64,000 bases of DNA from UBA4729 sp038236865 (GCA_038236865.1 JBBRZI010000001.1:1-64000), one strand, 5' to 3'. Counted from the stretch's first letter, positions 26,985 to 36,302 are shown. Translations and numbers: made by a program. Notes: a model not told the origin generated them from the sequence alone.

Positions 26985-28009
26985 GGTGCGGAACCGCAGG
27001 TCCGAGGTGTCGGCGTGGTAACTGGTGTGATAGGCGTGGCCGGCGCCGTCGCTGGCGCGGCAGACGTATTGGGCGGTAAACCATTAACCAGGCTATCGAG
27101 GTTAGCTTGACGGGTGCTATTTACCTGAGCGGCGGCGGCAGCTTGCGCTGAATTGGCTTTTAGAATCGGTGGTAGGGTTTTGAACAAGTCGCTGAGCATG
27201 ATGATAAAGCTGCCTAGAACCACCCCAACTGCCGCCAAGGCGTACATGTTAAACGGCCAATCGCGTAGTTCGCCAGTTTGGCGGTTAGGCCCCTGGCTAA
27301 AGGCTTCCGTGACGATTTGTTGTTTGTCGACGCCACGATGTGCCAGCAGTGCCCTCATCCCTTTCATAAACCCGGCCGGGCCACAAATAAAAAAGGTGTG
27401 TTCCGTAAAAGCCCCCTCAGTTACAGACTGCAATAGTTCCGGACTGATTCGGCCCGTGAACACCCTTGCCTGGTTTAAGCGGTTAATCGGGCCACTGCTG
27501 ACCGTGAAGATCACTTGAAAGTTGGGATTAGCTTGCTCGAGTTTGAGTAGTTCAACAGCAAAGGGCATATCGAGTTGGTTCGGGCAACTATAGACCAGGG
27601 TAATGCGTGTCTCTGACCGGGTATACGCGGCGTGCCTGATCATGCTCATAAAGGGGGTAATACCGATTCCGCCAGCCAGCAGTACAATTTGCGGTTGGTG
27701 GGTAGGTTCAATCACGAAGCCACCGAAAGGCCCGCGTACCGATACGCCGTCGCCTGGCTTAAGCCCAACGATGGCCCGCGTGAAACGGCCGCCGATGTGC
27801 ATACTAAACTGCAGCGTACCGGTTTCCTCGGGTGCAGTCACAATCGAAAAGCAGCGGGCCGGCGTTGGGCGGTATTTTCGCCTAAAGCTGAGTGCAGCGT
27901 ACTGGCCGGCCTCGTGCTGAAAACTGTCTGAGGGGGTCTTGGCTTGCAGCGTGAGCAACTGTGTCGTTGGCGTCAGTTTCTCGTTGGTCAGAACAGTATA
28001 GCGGCGCAT
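26978..28009 (-). CDS. Membrane-anchored FNR-type flavin reductase (cassette 1, gene 1)
   Basis: 343 aa. A ferredoxin-NADP reductase fold occupies residues 1-240: FAD motif RCFS (52-55), GRFTRAI, GPFGGFV, and NAD(P) motifs GGIGITPF (113-120) and CGPAGFM (209-215). One TM helix follows (about 254-273), placing the C-terminus outside. The tail has RQANLDSLVNGLP (300-312), then Pro/Ala/Thr repeats, and ends with C338 and C343. Presumably passes hydride electrons from NAD(P)H to the heme protein of the cassette. TATACT (28018-28023) ends 8 nt before the ATG, a near-leaderless promoter for the whole cassette. Confidence 0.88.
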   Translation of the reverse strand: MRRYTVLTNEKLTPTTQLLTLQAKTPSDSFQHEAGQYAALSFRRKYRPTPARCFSIVTAPEETGTLQFSMHIGGRFTRAIVGLKPGDGVSVRGPFGGFVIEPTHQPQIVLLAGGIGITPFMSMIRHAAYTRSETRITLVYSCPNQLDMPFAVELLKLEQANPNFQVIFTVSSGPINRLNQARVFTGRISPELLQSVTEGAFTEHTFFICGPAGFMKGMRALLAHRGVDKQQIVTEAFSQGPNRQTGELRDWPFNMYALAAVGVVLGSFIIMLSDLFKTLPPILKANSAQAAAAAQVNSTRQANLDSLVNGLPPNTSAAPATAPATPITPVTTPTPRTCGSAPC

Positions 28010-28143
28010 ATTCTAGGAGTATAGCACTTTTAATCTGATGGTAAGCTGATTGGTATCACAGAGCAGTTGGTGCGGCTGCTGGCTCTGGCCTGGCCCACCC
28101 TAGCCGGGTTACTACCACCCAGCCGCGCTAGATTCGCCCTGAA

Positions 28144-28782
28144 TTATACTTTTTTTGCAAAGCAGTAGATCCAGTTAAGACGGCGTTTACTGTGGCCCCA
28201 GCGCTCGATCTCGTTCACGACGTAGATTGAAGTGATGGATAGTCCGCTCGCTGCAACTAGAGCGGCCGTAGATTCAATCGTTTGGTAATTAAAATACCAA
28301 ACATTATCACCGCCCAATTCGGCCACGAACTGCTCTTCGCCCGAACCTTGTTTGAGTGATATGAACATACCGCCACCAGGTATCAAGACCCGCTGGAACT
28401 CGGCTAAGGCGGTCGCTATATCTGCGTCGTTCAGATGGAGCAGCGTTGCGTGACACCAGATACCGGCTATACTTTCGTCGCCAAATTTTAGTGTGCGGAT
28501 ATCCATGTTTTCAAAAGTTAACTCAGGGTGAAGCTGGTTGGCCCGACTGAGCAACTTTTCTGACAAATCTATGCCGACGACCTTTTGGCTGTGCTCAGCA
28601 AACTTTGCGGTATCACGACCGAAGGCACAACCAGCGTCTAACACGGGCAGATCCCCGCCCGGTAACATGGCGAGTAGGTTCGCCAGCTCTTCGCCCGGTG
28701 ACACGTCGGCCGTGGCCAGTTCGTACTCGGCTGAGCTTGCATCGTATGCGGCGATTGTTTGGGTTAGATACTCACTAGCCAT
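28144..28782 (-). CDS. SAM-dependent methyltransferase (class I)
   Basis: 212 aa with the Rossmann motif I LPVLDAGCAFGRDTAKFA, an acidic motif II VVGIDLSEKLL, and motif III/IV regions SIAGIWCHATLLHL and VLIPGGGMFISLKQG. Family UbiE/COQ5-like; substrate unknown. TATGAT (28789-28794) ends 6 nt before the ATG, suggesting a leaderless transcript. Confidence 0.85.
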   Translation of the reverse strand: MASEYLTQTIAAYDASSAEYELATADVSPGEELANLLAMLPGGDLPVLDAGCAFGRDTAKFAEHSQKVVGIDLSEKLLSRANQLHPELTFENMDIRTLKFGDESIAGIWCHATLLHLNDADIATALAEFQRVLIPGGGMFISLKQGSGEEQFVAELGGDNVWYFNYQTIESTAALVAASGLSITSIYVVNEIERWGHSKRRLNWIYCFAKKV

Positions 28783-28921
28783 GACTCTATCATAAACCTT
28801 TCCAACCAGGAAAGAAGGTTTCTAAGAAGTCTTCCCCGCAACAACGGGCGCTCTCCCAAGTGAACGGGCGCTGCTCACTGTCTGATACGTATTGTCAGCT
28901 ACACTTTGAAAACGTAGGCAA

Positions 28922-29398
28922 TTAGCCGTTCAACGGCTTAAAGAGCGCGTCTACCAAGTGCTCGGCTTGTTTGTAAAAGCCCGGCCGCTGTTCTTTTTCG
29001 AGTTTGATGGTGGCGTGCAGTTTATGCATGGCTGGGTGGACTTCAAGCGTCGCGAGCAACTGTTTAAACTCGGTGTCGATGGCAGACAGCTCCCCATCCG
29101 TTAAGGATTCGAGACCAATAAAAGTATCACGAGCTTTTTTGTCGGCCGATATCAATTCGTTGAGCTTGAGCTGGATGGCTTTACTTTCACGATACTGGGT
29201 GTTCTGGATAGAAAACACCATGATAAAGATAATAACATCGGTAATAACCGTGATGGTTATGAGCCAAGTGTTAGAAAAGTGATAATAGGGTCCCGTAAGG
29301 AGCCAGGCCAGCACGCCGGCAATCGACAGCATGAACGCATTGGTCGAGCTCGCTAAACGTGACACGGCAATAGAGAATTGTTGTAATGGTTTTTTCAT
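28922..29398 (-). CDS. Low-affinity iron permease-like membrane protein
   Basis: 158 aa. Two TM helices (about 20-36 and 44-64) and the family signature VFSIQNTQYRESKAIQLKLN followed by a helical tail, as in proteins annotated as low affinity iron permease (PF04120-type). Transport by bacterial members is not well proven. The position between the two ferric-reductase cassettes supports an iron link (inference). Confidence 0.72.
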   Translation of the reverse strand: MKKPLQQFSIAVSRLASSTNAFMLSIAGVLAWLLTGPYYHFSNTWLITITVITDVIIFIMVFSIQNTQYRESKAIQLKLNELISADKKARDTFIGLESLTDGELSAIDTEFKQLLATLEVHPAMHKLHATIKLEKEQRPGFYKQAEHLVDALFKPLNG

Positions 29399-29470
29399 AT
29401 TTACTTAGATACCTCAGCACCTAGTATAAGTCATATTGCTAGCGGTTGCTACGATGCTGGCCGATTATGG

Positions 29471-29998
29471 CTAGCGCAGCACCCAGCTTTTATCCGGTTG
29501 CACGGATAAAACTGCAAAATCTACCGACAGCACGTGCCCAAAGTAAGTTTGGTCGGCGTCTTCGGGTACTGGCAGACTGGCGGCATAGACTACCTCCAAA
29601 GGTTTGCCATCTGGCTGGGCTAGTTGGAGCGTTGCCCGTCTAAGATCTATTGCCGTCAGTATGCCCTGAGCTACGATTGATTTGTCTTGTGGATTTGTCA
29701 GCTGAAGCTCGAGGCTGGCGGCGACTAAGTTTTCAGCTGAGCTGGCTCGCCAGCTCAGCTTATTCTCCTGAATGGCTATTTCTGTAGTCAGATCCTGGTA
29801 GACTTCAAAGGCGTACACCGCACTTTTAGTGCTGCGGTCGGGTAGCTCGAGACGGTGTATATGCTCGGCTAAATCATCAACTTGCGCCTGCTTGCTGGCG
29901 GCGTGGCGCAGTATTTCACCGGCGATGCTGCCGAGCCAGGCTTGCTCGCGCGTTGAGGTGGCAAGTTTGCGTTCACTGTTGGATGTACATTTACTCAT
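29471..29998 (-). CDS. Hypothetical protein, helical N-terminus plus beta domain
   Basis: 175 aa, no family recognised. Residues 1-95 look helical (HIHRLELPDRSTKS, EIAIQENKLSWRAS); 95-175 look beta-rich (SIVAQGILTAIDLRRATLQL, FGHVLSVDFAVLSV). No signal peptide. TATAAT (30007-30012) ends 8 nt before the ATG, which supports the start and expression. Confidence 0.6.
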   Translation of the reverse strand: MSKCTSNSERKLATSTREQAWLGSIAGEILRHAASKQAQVDDLAEHIHRLELPDRSTKSAVYAFEVYQDLTTEIAIQENKLSWRASSAENLVAASLELQLTNPQDKSIVAQGILTAIDLRRATLQLAQPDGKPLEVVYAASLPVPEDADQTYFGHVLSVDFAVLSVQPDKSWVLR

Positions 29999-30152
29999 GA
30001 GTCAGTATTATACAACTATTCGCAAAAAAAGAAAGGTTTAGGCATTTTAATTCAATAGCGGCTGTGGCTACTGACGATAGTGCGCAGGCCAGAAGGCGCG
30101 CAAGCTAAGCTAGAGATTTTTTAGAGGGCTGCACACAGGGCTGGTGCAACAG

Positions 30153-30539
30153 CTATTTCTTCTTTTTGGCGGCTTGCTTGGCTTGATTTAGCGCTATGGC
30201 AGCCCGAATCAGAGCCTTTAACGATGCCTCGTGGATTGTATCGCCGGCCTGGAATTCGACGGCTCGCCGTTGGTTGCCCTTAAGTTCGGCGTTGAAAGTA
30301 TTGTCCGGGTCTGGCAGACTAGCACCGTACAAAAAGCTTACGCTGACCTTGGTCTTAAAAGCGTTCCCAACTGCGAGCAGTCCCCCATCATAATACCAAC
30401 AGGGCGATCCCATATACTTCCAGTCTTCTACTACCTCCGAGTCAGCCTCGTGAAACAGTTGGCGCAGCCGGGCTAGCGTTGGCCCGCGCCAGTCGGTGAG
30501 ACCCGCTATGAAACGATCAATCTGCTCGGTTGGGGTCAT
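30153..30539 (-). CDS. DUF1801 (YdhG-like) protein
   Basis: 128 aa with DUF1801 features: an N-terminal helical pair around RPxLxxLR-like GPTLARLRQLFHEAD, EDWKYMGSPCWYYDGGLLAV, and a C-terminal ELKGNQRRAVEFQAGD. Function of the family is poorly known. Poly-Lys end. GGAG lies 10 nt before the ATG and TATACT (30568-30573) is a likely -10. Confidence 0.75.
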   Translation of the reverse strand: MTPTEQIDRFIAGLTDWRGPTLARLRQLFHEADSEVVEDWKYMGSPCWYYDGGLLAVGNAFKTKVSVSFLYGASLPDPDNTFNAELKGNQRRAVEFQAGDTIHEASLKALIRAAIALNQAKQAAKKKK

Positions 30540-30670
30540 AAAGTCACGTCTCCATACTCATCCAAATAGTATAGCAGCTAGACTTTAGCAGTTTCTACAC
30601 ATAATCAAATCTTGGATGTGTCTTGGAGGCGTGGTTTTGGCAGGCTACTACGGACTGTCGTAAAAAATAC

Positions 30671-30699
30671 TTGCATCTGTGCGTCAAATACTACATACT
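30671..30699 (+). promoter_or_regulatory. Leaderless promoter of the 30706 gene
   Basis: TTGCAT (30671-30676), 17-bp spacer, CATACT (30694-30699), then 6 nt to the ATG at 30706. Confidence 0.75.
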
Positions 30700-30705
30700 A
30701 ATTTC

Positions 30706-31704
30706 ATGGAAAACGCCACCGGACCTTTACCCTCCGAAGAATCGAGGCCTCAGCTCCAACCTACAGAGGCTAGAGCGTCACTATTTGATGCAGCAGCAGA
30801 AAACCAGGTTCTCAACCTAGAGCCAATGCTGCTTAGCCAACGGCCGACTGAAGCTGCAGCGACAGCACCGGACATCATTCCGCGTTACCGAATTGCGAGT
30901 GCGTACATCCAGGTAGCATTAGTCAAAGATAATTTTACTAAAAAGGATGTTGTTGACTATCTACTTGAACGAGGCGTGAGCCGGCAGGATGCCAATGAAG
31001 GCCTACGGGCGCATGTGTATCTTGGCAATTATGCCCTACGGGCTGCCCAAGCCGGGGATGCCGCCAGCCGAATTATTATGCCGCAACCTACCAAACGGCC
31101 CAAGTTCGACAGACAGGCAGTCACGCTACCGCCGCAACGAGTCGTCACCCCAGCCGAGCGCCAGGCGGCTATTGCTGCGCAGCCAGCGATCGATGATCGC
31201 CACTGGTTTCCCGGCACCGTCATGGTTGGTTCGCAGGTGCCGCCCGAATTGCTGACGAACATGCAACGGGGCTTTATTGCCATGCTCGAGCCCAGTAGCC
31301 TGGCGTCTGCCCTCGTGCCGCTCGAGGATACCGCGTACAGTGGCATCGTCTACCCCCATATCCGACATCAGCCGGGCCAACGCAACCTGCGCCACGATCT
31401 GAATATTCTAGCCGATGATACGGTGCGAGTCTGCGGCATGAAAGACGTGGTGCTGGACGACGAAGAAACGCTGATCGTTAATATCCTGTTAACATTTGGC
31501 AAGTTCGGTCTTATGACCAGTGCTCTAAGCGAAGCGGGTATCAGCCAGCCTTGGCACGCCATGAAGGCGTTACGGCACAAAATGAATCGTAACGCGCACG
31601 GTGTTATCAACAAATATCTCCTCGGCACAGTCCCGGTAAATGTCTTAGGGCCCGCTCCAGCCCAGGTTCGGATAAAAGATATGCGCTCGCCGCTATCGGC
31701 TTAA
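30706..31704 (+). CDS. Hypothetical protein, possible winged-helix C-terminus
   Basis: 332 aa from the ATG at 30706, which the promoter supports over 30679. N-terminal 55 residues are low complexity. Residues about 60-105 form a helical unit (ASAYIQVALVKDNFTKKDVV). The last 90 residues (EETLIVNILLTFGKFGLMTS, then WHAMKALRHKMNRNAHGVI) resemble an OmpR-type winged helix, where LRHKMNR would match the recognition helix end. A DNA-binding role is only suggested. No neighbour gives context. Confidence 0.6.
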   Translation: MENATGPLPSEESRPQLQPTEARASLFDAAAENQVLNLEPMLLSQRPTEAAATAPDIIPRYRIASAYIQVALVKDNFTKKDVVDYLLERGVSRQDANEGLRAHVYLGNYALRAAQAGDAASRIIMPQPTKRPKFDRQAVTLPPQRVVTPAERQAAIAAQPAIDDRHWFPGTVMVGSQVPPELLTNMQRGFIAMLEPSSLASALVPLEDTAYSGIVYPHIRHQPGQRNLRHDLNILADDTVRVCGMKDVVLDDEETLIVNILLTFGKFGLMTSALSEAGISQPWHAMKALRHKMNRNAHGVINKYLLGTVPVNVLGPAPAQVRIKDMRSPLSA

Positions 31705-31851
31705 CCCTATTGGCCAGGCTTGTAGCAACTCTGGCTCAAACAATTGCATAGACACACCAAGAGGTATGTTATGGCTGGAGCTTGTGGATGTACTGCGCAA
31801 CTTTAATTCAATAATAGTTGGGAAAAGTGGATGTGTTTCGGGATGAATATA

Positions 31852-32202
31852 TTAAGTCTGAACAATGGGAAATTTGCCTGTTTGCAACAGGCTATATGAA
31901 TCAACCTGCACAACGGCGTCAATATTCAGCGGTCCATACAAATGAGGGAACGTATCATCGGGGTAAGTAGCTCGTTCATCCTTAACTTTAGCTTCTAGCT
32001 TTGCTGGATCGATAGTTAGCAATCGCAGGTCCAGTGTTTCACGATAGATTAAATCAGCAACAGTATTCACCTGATAGGCATACGCTAAGTGAATAAAGCC
32101 GTCTTTGTCAAAACTACGAGTCAGCGAGCTTACTTGGTACAATCCGGCTGCTTGTGCCTGTGCCCAATCCGTTGCTTTAGCAATATGGTAAAGATACTTC
32201 AT
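31852..32202 (-). CDS. DUF952 family protein
   Basis: 116 aa. Matches the DUF952 pattern: YLYHIAKATDWAQAQAAG, KDGFIHLAYAYQV, LRLLTIDPAKL and FPHLYGPLNIDAVV. Small soluble protein of unknown function. TATAGT (32209-32214) ends 6 nt before the ATG, so likely leaderless. Confidence 0.82.
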   Translation of the reverse strand: MKYLYHIAKATDWAQAQAAGLYQVSSLTRSFDKDGFIHLAYAYQVNTVADLIYRETLDLRLLTIDPAKLEAKVKDERATYPDDTFPHLYGPLNIDAVVQVDSYSLLQTGKFPIVQT

Positions 32203-32289
32203 GCACTCACTATAACAAAAAGACCTCTCGAGAGAATGTCCTATGTGTAAGTCTTTGGCTAAGCCTAAAGGCTTATGCCGGGTTTCAGC

Positions 32290-33234
32290 TTAAAATGTAA
32301 TCACAATTTTGCCAGGTGTATGGCCGGTTTGGCTCAGCTGGTGTGCTTGGCGTAAGCCCTTTTCTGAGAAAGGTAACGTTTCGGCGATCGTGACCGTCAC
32401 CTTTCCGGTCCGAATCAGCTCAAATAACGCGGCGAGCTGTTCACCGTTGGGGCTCATCATGACGGGTTGCAACTGAATGTTATGGGTAGCTGCGTAACTT
32501 TGGGTATCGGGGTCGATTGATCCAAGCACGAGCATTGTGCGGGGGCCGTGCTCGCCAAAAACCTTTAGACTTTTACGTTGTGTTTCGCCGCCGACCGCGT
32601 CAATCACCAGATCAATGTCAGTGACTTGGGTCGAAAAATCGTCATGTTCGTAATCGATGACTTCGTCGGCTCCTAGCTTGGTTAGGTAGTCGGCATTAGG
32701 CTTGCGGGCGGTGGTAATAACGTAAGCCCCAGCCAATTTCGCAAATTGGATGGCAAACGAGCCAACACCACCAGTACCGGCATGAATTAATATCCGCTGA
32801 CCCTGCTGTATGTCGGCAAAGTCATGCAGTGCTTGCCATGCAGTTAAGCCGGCGAGCGGCGTGGCGGCGGCTTCTTTAAAGCTCATCTCTTCGGGGATGC
32901 GAGCGATATCGCTTTCGGCAACCTCAACGTACTCGGCGTACGTTCCCTGGGGTGTCGCAGCCCGTCGGCCGGCAACCCTATCACCCACCTTCCAGGCGGT
33001 AACTCCCTTGCCAATCTCTACCACGGTGCCGGCAAGATCAAACCCGAGTACAATCGGAAAATCCCAACGTATCACGCTCTGTAAATAACCTTCTCGAATC
33101 TTCCAATCGATCGGGTTAATCGACGTGGCGGCCAGCTTGACGATCAGGTTATGTTCGGTCGGAGTTGGTGTGGGTGTTTCGATAGCCTGTAGGGTATCGG
33201 CTCCACCGTATGAGTTGATTGCAATTGCTTTCAA
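32290..33234 (-). CDS. Quinone oxidoreductase-like MDR family enzyme
   Basis: 314 aa, zinc-free medium-chain dehydrogenase of the NADPH:quinone reductase group. GroES-like N-terminal part (TSINPIDWKIREGY, FDLAGTVVEIGKGV, VGDRVAG), Rossmann part with ILIHAGTGGVGSFAIQFAK and a DEVIDY motif. No catalytic zinc cysteines. Reduces quinones or enones with NADPH in this family. The start is a TTG with AAAGGA upstream; TATACT lies further upstream. It is divergent from redox cassette 2. Confidence 0.88.
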   Translation of the reverse strand: MKAIAINSYGGADTLQAIETPTPTPTEHNLIVKLAATSINPIDWKIREGYLQSVIRWDFPIVLGFDLAGTVVEIGKGVTAWKVGDRVAGRRAATPQGTYAEYVEVAESDIARIPEEMSFKEAAATPLAGLTAWQALHDFADIQQGQRILIHAGTGGVGSFAIQFAKLAGAYVITTARKPNADYLTKLGADEVIDYEHDDFSTQVTDIDLVIDAVGGETQRKSLKVFGEHGPRTMLVLGSIDPDTQSYAATHNIQLQPVMMSPNGEQLAALFELIRTGKVTVTIAETLPFSEKGLRQAHQLSQTGHTPGKIVITF

Positions 33235-33404
33235 GTTTTATCCTTTGTCGTTTTACTTTACTTTGTATAGTATATCACATGCCATTGCCTATCGAAATGA
33301 CCACACTTAACAGGGGTACAATTGCTGGAACGGACGTCCGATCAGTACTATTCTTGGACTAATGCTCATGTTATACTGACTAGACTTTTAGTATAAGGTG
33401 GCAC

Positions 33405-34640
33405 ATGGGTAACTATAAGGTAATAGCAAGTCAAGCGATTACCCCTTCTACACAACTTCTGACATTGCAATACGTTCAGGGTGAACGTATGGTGTTCCGG
33501 CCGGGCCAGTACGCAGCCATTAATGGCTACAAGGGGCACCGGGCGATGCCGATTCGCTGTTTTTCATTTGTTACCTCGCCGACTGATGCGGAATTGCTCC
33601 AATTCGCGATGCGCGTCAAAGGTCACTTTACGAAAGCTGTGGCCAATTTGCCCGTCGGCGAACAGGTACATGTGCAGGGCCCCTACGGTGGCTTCGTCAT
33701 GAATGGTCACGAGGAAGCCAAAGTTGTCTTTTTGGCCGGCGGAATCGGCATTACGCCGTTCATGAGTATGATCCGATTTGCCACGATTACCCATGCTGCG
33801 ACTGATATGCGACTGGTCTACGCTGCCCAATCCCAGGATGACATTCCGTTTCTAAATGAACTGAAATGGCACAGAGGAAAGAACCTTAACTTCACCCCAA
33901 CATTCGTCGTCTCCAAAGGGCCACGAAACAGCTTAGAGGGCTATCAGTCGACCGAGGGCCGGATTACGAGCGAAGTACTGGAATCGATTGTTGGCGTGAC
34001 ATATGCCGATACAGCCACGACTTTTTATATCTGTGGTCCGCCGCCGTTTATGAATGGCATGCTACAGCTACTGCTGAGCAAAGGCATCAGCCGATCGCGT
34101 ATTAATACCGAGGCCTTCAGCCAGGGCAAGAACCGCCAGACCGGTTTGGTGCGGGATTGGCCATTCAGTATGTATGGCCTGTCCGCGCTCGCTACCGCTG
34201 CGGCGCTGCTGGCGATTACGACGGGTGATTTTATCCGGACAGTACCCAGATTGACGACGACCAAACATTCACTTTCCCTCGGCGACAATGGTACGGTCAA
34301 TCAGCGCCAATCCGACATTGATGCGCTCATCAACTCCTTACCGGCGAGCAGTACTAGTGGTCAGTCTTCACCAGCCGTCCAGTCCGCCGTGGCCGCGGCG
34401 ACGCCGCCGGCCCCGGCCGTCAACCCGTCAACCAGCGTGGCCATACTGCCCTTTAATCATCTGACCACTCCAGTCGCGAAGGCGCCAGCTTCCGGAACGG
34501 CAACATCAACGTCGACCCCAACGTCGACCTCAACGTCGACCCCGGCACCGACCCCCACTCCCACTCCAGCACCGACCCCAAAGCCAACCCCTGCTCCGGT
34601 ATGTACGACCAGTCAAAGTGGGGTAACGACGTGCAAATAG
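33405..34640 (+). CDS. Membrane-anchored FNR-type flavin reductase (cassette 2, gene 1)
   Basis: 411 aa, clear paralogue of 26978. FAD motif RCFS (51-54), QGPYGGFV, NAD(P) motifs GGIGITPF (112-119) and CGPPPFM (210-216), shared TEAFSQGKNRQTG block, TM helix near 255-274. The outer tail repeats the conserved RQSDIDALINSLP (301-313) but is about 70 residues longer, dominated by Thr/Ser/Pro repeats, and ends with C400 and C410. TATAAG (33392-33397) ends 7 nt before the ATG (leaderless). A 12-bp DNA repeat underlies part of the tail (about 34508-34545). Confidence 0.88.
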   Translation: MGNYKVIASQAITPSTQLLTLQYVQGERMVFRPGQYAAINGYKGHRAMPIRCFSFVTSPTDAELLQFAMRVKGHFTKAVANLPVGEQVHVQGPYGGFVMNGHEEAKVVFLAGGIGITPFMSMIRFATITHAATDMRLVYAAQSQDDIPFLNELKWHRGKNLNFTPTFVVSKGPRNSLEGYQSTEGRITSEVLESIVGVTYADTATTFYICGPPPFMNGMLQLLLSKGISRSRINTEAFSQGKNRQTGLVRDWPFSMYGLSALATAAALLAITTGDFIRTVPRLTTTKHSLSLGDNGTVNQRQSDIDALINSLPASSTSGQSSPAVQSAVAAATPPAPAVNPSTSVAILPFNHLTTPVAKAPASGTATSTSTPTSTSTSTPAPTPTPTPAPTPKPTPAPVCTTSQSGVTTCK

Positions 34641-35590
34641 TTCTCCGGCACGATACCAAGCAGGCGCTTGGAGGCGACGTGACAGTTGTGCTGGCCGTCG
34701 ATGCTCGACGCATTGTCGAACCGGTATTTCGGCGTATTTGGGAACAAGTCTTTGGATTTGAACGGCAATTTAGTCGATTTTTACCGGACAGTGAGCTGTC
34801 GCAGTTCAATCGTGGCGCCGGAGTGCGCCAGGATATTTCGGAAGCATTTGCTACATTGTTGACCGCATCCCAAGCGATGAGCCAGGCTACCGACGGCCTG
34901 CATAACCCGTTCATCTTGCCAGCGGTCCAGCGGGCGGGCTATCTCGATTCGGCGGTCGCCGGCTATCGTGCTGACAAGTCAGATGATTTTCGTGATCGGG
35001 CCGTCGTTTCGGCTGATCATTTGCAGCTCGAAACCAACCGACAGGCCACCATCCCCTATGGTACCGCCCTTGACCTGGGCGGTTGCGGCAAGGGCTACCT
35101 GGCCGATGCCATTGCCGATGAACTTGATCGAGCTGACCTGGTGGGGTATTGGGTGTCGCTCAGTGGTGATATGGTCACCTGTGGCTTTGACGAACAGGGC
35201 CAACCGTGGGAAACAGGTATTGTTTCGGCCCGCACGCCACAAGCCGAATCACCAGCATATGTGGCTGGGAACGGTGAGCGATTGCATATCGCAACCTCCG
35301 GCACGTTCCTTCGGCCTGGGCAGGCCAAACTGCGGGGGCATCACCTGATCGATCCCCGAACCGGCCAAGCGGCGCAAACCGATATTAAGCTGGCGACCGT
35401 TATCGCGCCTTCGGCTATTTTGGCCGATGTATTGGCCTCAGCGGCGACTATCATTGGCAACCAGCAAGCGATACCGTATCTGAAGTCTCGGGGTGCGCTC
35501 GGAGCGGTTATACAGACGGCCCGACGTGATTATACATACGGTACGCACGTCCAGACGCGTGCATCAAGGCAGGTAGCGCATGTCAGCTAG
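34601..35590 (+). CDS. apbE: ApbE-family FMN transferase (cassette 2, gene 2)
   Basis: Up to 329 aa. The ATG at 34601 overlaps the FNR gene by 40 nt; a GTG at 34631 would overlap by 10 and fits the paralogue's N-terminus better. Motifs: FSRFLPDSELSQFN, LDLGGCGKGYLADAI, VSLSGDMVTCG (GGD replaced by SGD), LIDPRTGQAA and SAILADVLASA. No signal peptide. The Cys in GGCGKG and the SGD substitution differ from cassette 1 and from the usual family pattern. Confidence 0.86.
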   Translation: MYDQSKWGNDVQIVLRHDTKQALGGDVTVVLAVDARRIVEPVFRRIWEQVFGFERQFSRFLPDSELSQFNRGAGVRQDISEAFATLLTASQAMSQATDGLHNPFILPAVQRAGYLDSAVAGYRADKSDDFRDRAVVSADHLQLETNRQATIPYGTALDLGGCGKGYLADAIADELDRADLVGYWVSLSGDMVTCGFDEQGQPWETGIVSARTPQAESPAYVAGNGERLHIATSGTFLRPGQAKLRGHHLIDPRTGQAAQTDIKLATVIAPSAILADVLASAATIIGNQQAIPYLKSRGALGAVIQTARRDYTYGTHVQTRASRQVAHVS

Positions 35591-36302
35591 AGTAGTCTCG
35601 CTGGTGTTAGCCCTCGTTGTGGCCGTTGGTGTCGGTAGTGTTTTGTTGACACCCGGTCACGTATTCGCAGCTGAGAACTCCGGCAATGTAACGGTCCAGG
35701 TCGTACCTGGCGAAAAGCTCAGCAGTCGTTTGCAAGGGCAGCTCAAAGTGTCATGGCCCTGGTACGTGACCAGAGCATCGGGTATCGTGGCGGCCGCGAC
35801 TCTGATGATCCTGCTCTTGTCGGGAATCGGTCAGATTACGGGGCGGACTTTCCGCCTACTCGATCCGTTAACAGCTTGGGCGTCGCACCGCGCTCTGGGC
35901 ATCGTCTTTTCAGGAGCGGTGTTTATTCATATTTCCAGCCTATTATTCGATCATTTTATTACCTTTAATGTCTGGCAACTACTGGTGCCTTGGCTGTCCG
36001 GCTACCGCTCAACTCACTGGCTGGGTTTGAACGTCGGTTCTATATATGTTGCGATGGGTATCATCGCTATGTATATGACGGCCGCAATTGTCATCACTTC
36101 GCTCGTCTGGGTAGAGAAAAAGCCGGCGTTGTGGAAGCTGGTGCACTACTTATCCTATGTAACGATATTTTTGGTGTTCGTGCACGCTTTATACATTGGG
36201 ACTGATATGGCGCACGGCTTTTGGCGCTGGTTATGGGTTGGACTGAATGCTCTGATATTCTTGGCGGTGGTGGCGCGGCTATGGCGAGTGAGAACCATAT
36301 GA
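35580..36302 (+). CDS. Ferric-reductase-like bis-heme transmembrane protein (cassette 2, gene 3)
   Basis: 240 aa, paralogue of 25325. Signal peptide-like start to about residue 31 (VFAAEN), outer segment with SWPWYVTRASG, then about six TM helices. Heme ligands H103/H117 and H189/H202 keep the same spacing. Overlaps ApbE by 11 nt and the next gene by ATGA. Confidence 0.85.
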   Translation: MSARVVSLVLALVVAVGVGSVLLTPGHVFAAENSGNVTVQVVPGEKLSSRLQGQLKVSWPWYVTRASGIVAAATLMILLLSGIGQITGRTFRLLDPLTAWASHRALGIVFSGAVFIHISSLLFDHFITFNVWQLLVPWLSGYRSTHWLGLNVGSIYVAMGIIAMYMTAAIVITSLVWVEKKPALWKLVHYLSYVTIFLVFVHALYIGTDMAHGFWRWLWVGLNALIFLAVVARLWRVRTI

